Part shown: piece by piece, positions 63,476-64,000 of the stretch
Position numbering within the stretch: the stretch's first letter is position 1
Layout: the number at the start of each line of letters is the position of its first letter
DNA from: Limnephilus marmoratus
Taxonomy: Eukaryota; Arthropoda; Insecta; Trichoptera; Limnephilidae
Length of the DNA stretch: 64,000 nucleotides
Direction of reading: 5' to 3'
NCBI GenBank assembly: GCA_917880885.1
Contig: OU862917.1
Coordinates: 23,920,104-23,984,103, forward strand
Notes under the pieces: generated by a model
Told to the model about the DNA's origin: nothing
Database searches by the model: none
What the model saw: only the letters and a program-made list of their open reading frames with translations
Position numbers and translations under genes: made by a program

Positions 63476-64000
63476 ATGGAAAACTTGAAATATCGCGTTA
63501 TTTACTAGTACGAGTTCCACCGTGGCACCAGTGCTGCAGAAACGGCTAGAAGGATTAATGATGTGTATAGCGACGGTGCCGCAAAAGAAACCACAGTGCA
63601 TTTTTGGTTCCAACGTTTTCGTTCTGTAAATTTCGACCTGCAGAACAAGCCCCGTAGACGGCCGGAGATCAAAGTTGATAATGAAGAATTGAAGGCTATT
63701 GTGGAAGCGGATCCATCGCAAACCACGTCCGAGTTAGCTGCAGCCTGCGGTGTTAGTGATAAAACTGTTTTAATCCACTTGAAGCAAATTGGGAAGGTGA
63801 AAAAGCTTGAAAGGTGGGTACCTCACAAATTGAGTGAAGCAAATCAACAATCGCGCGTTAGAACGCTAGACCACACACTACACAACAGACGGCTACCAAA
63901 TTAGAGGAGCTTCAATTTGAAATTTGGATAACTTCTTGCAAGGGAAAAAATTCAACTCCGATGGGGCAGTCCAAACGGCCTTCAAAGATTTTATTGATTC
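63476..64000 (+). pseudogene. mariner transposase with internal deletions
   Basis: ATG at 63476, MENLKYRVIY, stop at 63506-63508, then the helix-turn-helix region typical of mariner: YEFHRGTSAAETARRINDVY, FWFQRFRSVNFDLQNKPRRR, DPSQTTSELAAACGVSDKTV, LERWVPHKLSEANQQ. Around 63870 the sequence jumps to the HTxQQTATKLEELQ segment and around 63922 to LDNFLQGKKFNSDGAVQTAF. The stretches carrying all three catalytic Asp residues are therefore gone. The C-terminus continues beyond the window. Confidence 0.85.

Larger units (their letters stand above)
42628..64000 (+). other. Opsin intron 2 (start), open at the window end
   Basis: No exon resembling the next opsin segment (the TM3 end with an E/DRY-like motif) was found in any forward frame from 42628 to 64000. 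Intron 2 therefore probably exceeds 21 kb, unless a diverged exon was overlooked or the locus is rearranged. Confidence 0.5.

Noticed and set aside
42628..64000. Search for opsin exon 3
   Set aside because: No forward frame shows a TM3-end/TM4 pattern or an E/DRY-like motif; the exon is presumed outside the window.

Overview
This is an AT-rich animal nuclear window, almost certainly from an insect and most likely a moth or butterfly. The evidence is a split, spliceosomal opsin gene and a dense load of short eukaryotic transposons: Helitron-like elements opening with the ATGAATCGCTGAATGTG block, mariner/Tc1, hAT- and piggyBac-like MITEs, several LINE clades, tRNA-derived SINEs and Penelope-like 3' ends. 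The order Lepidoptera is an inference from repeat style and from the opsin; no host gene other than the opsin is recognisable. || The one host gene is a ciliary opsin (pteropsin-type c-opsin) on the + strand. Exon 1 (7857-8039) encodes the N-terminus and TM1. Exon 2 (42468-42627) encodes TM2, the first extracellular loop and the start of TM3. Intron 1 is about 34.4 kb and intron 2 runs beyond the window, so the rest of the receptor lies past 64000. Most of what follows is therefore intronic repeat DNA. || 1-7600: a large inverted repeat with a 15-16 bp tandem array, retroposon copies, a SINE, nested MITEs, a deleted mariner, a TTAGG-like inverted element and a Penelope-like 3' end directly upstream of the opsin start. 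7857-42467: opsin exon 1 and intron 1, holding hAT MITEs, LINE 3' ends, Helitrons, mariners, a 3.1 kb R1-like LINE with a 13 bp target-site duplication (TSD), a piggyBac-like TTAA family, a decayed CR1-like LINE with two insertions, and two nests (33.3-38.05 kb and 39.2-40.6 kb) whose order of insertion can be read from TSDs. 42628-55000: opsin intron 2 with SINEs, palindromic elements and a probable solo LTR. 55.13-57.95 kb: a complete 2.8 kb DNA element with about 290 bp terminal inverted repeats (TIRs), coding for a FEN1/XPG-like (PIN-fold) nuclease with a C-terminal CXC cysteine domain and no visible DDE transposase. 58-64 kb: repeats, a Helitron, a nearly intact 5'-truncated RTE-like LINE with a 12 bp TSD and a single in-frame stop, and a mariner that has lost its catalytic segments. 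|| Two things stand out. First, the TIR-bounded FEN1-like/CXC element may be a poorly described transposon type. Second, several sequence-unrelated repeat families (near 7.5, 12.3, 22.6, 46.6, 47.7, 48.1 and 49.8 kb) share a hammerhead-ribozyme-like fold in which all helices covary, always with one extra base before helix II; some also share a downstream box, and one sits behind a Penelope-like coding remnant. All calls come from reading the sequence; no database search was run.
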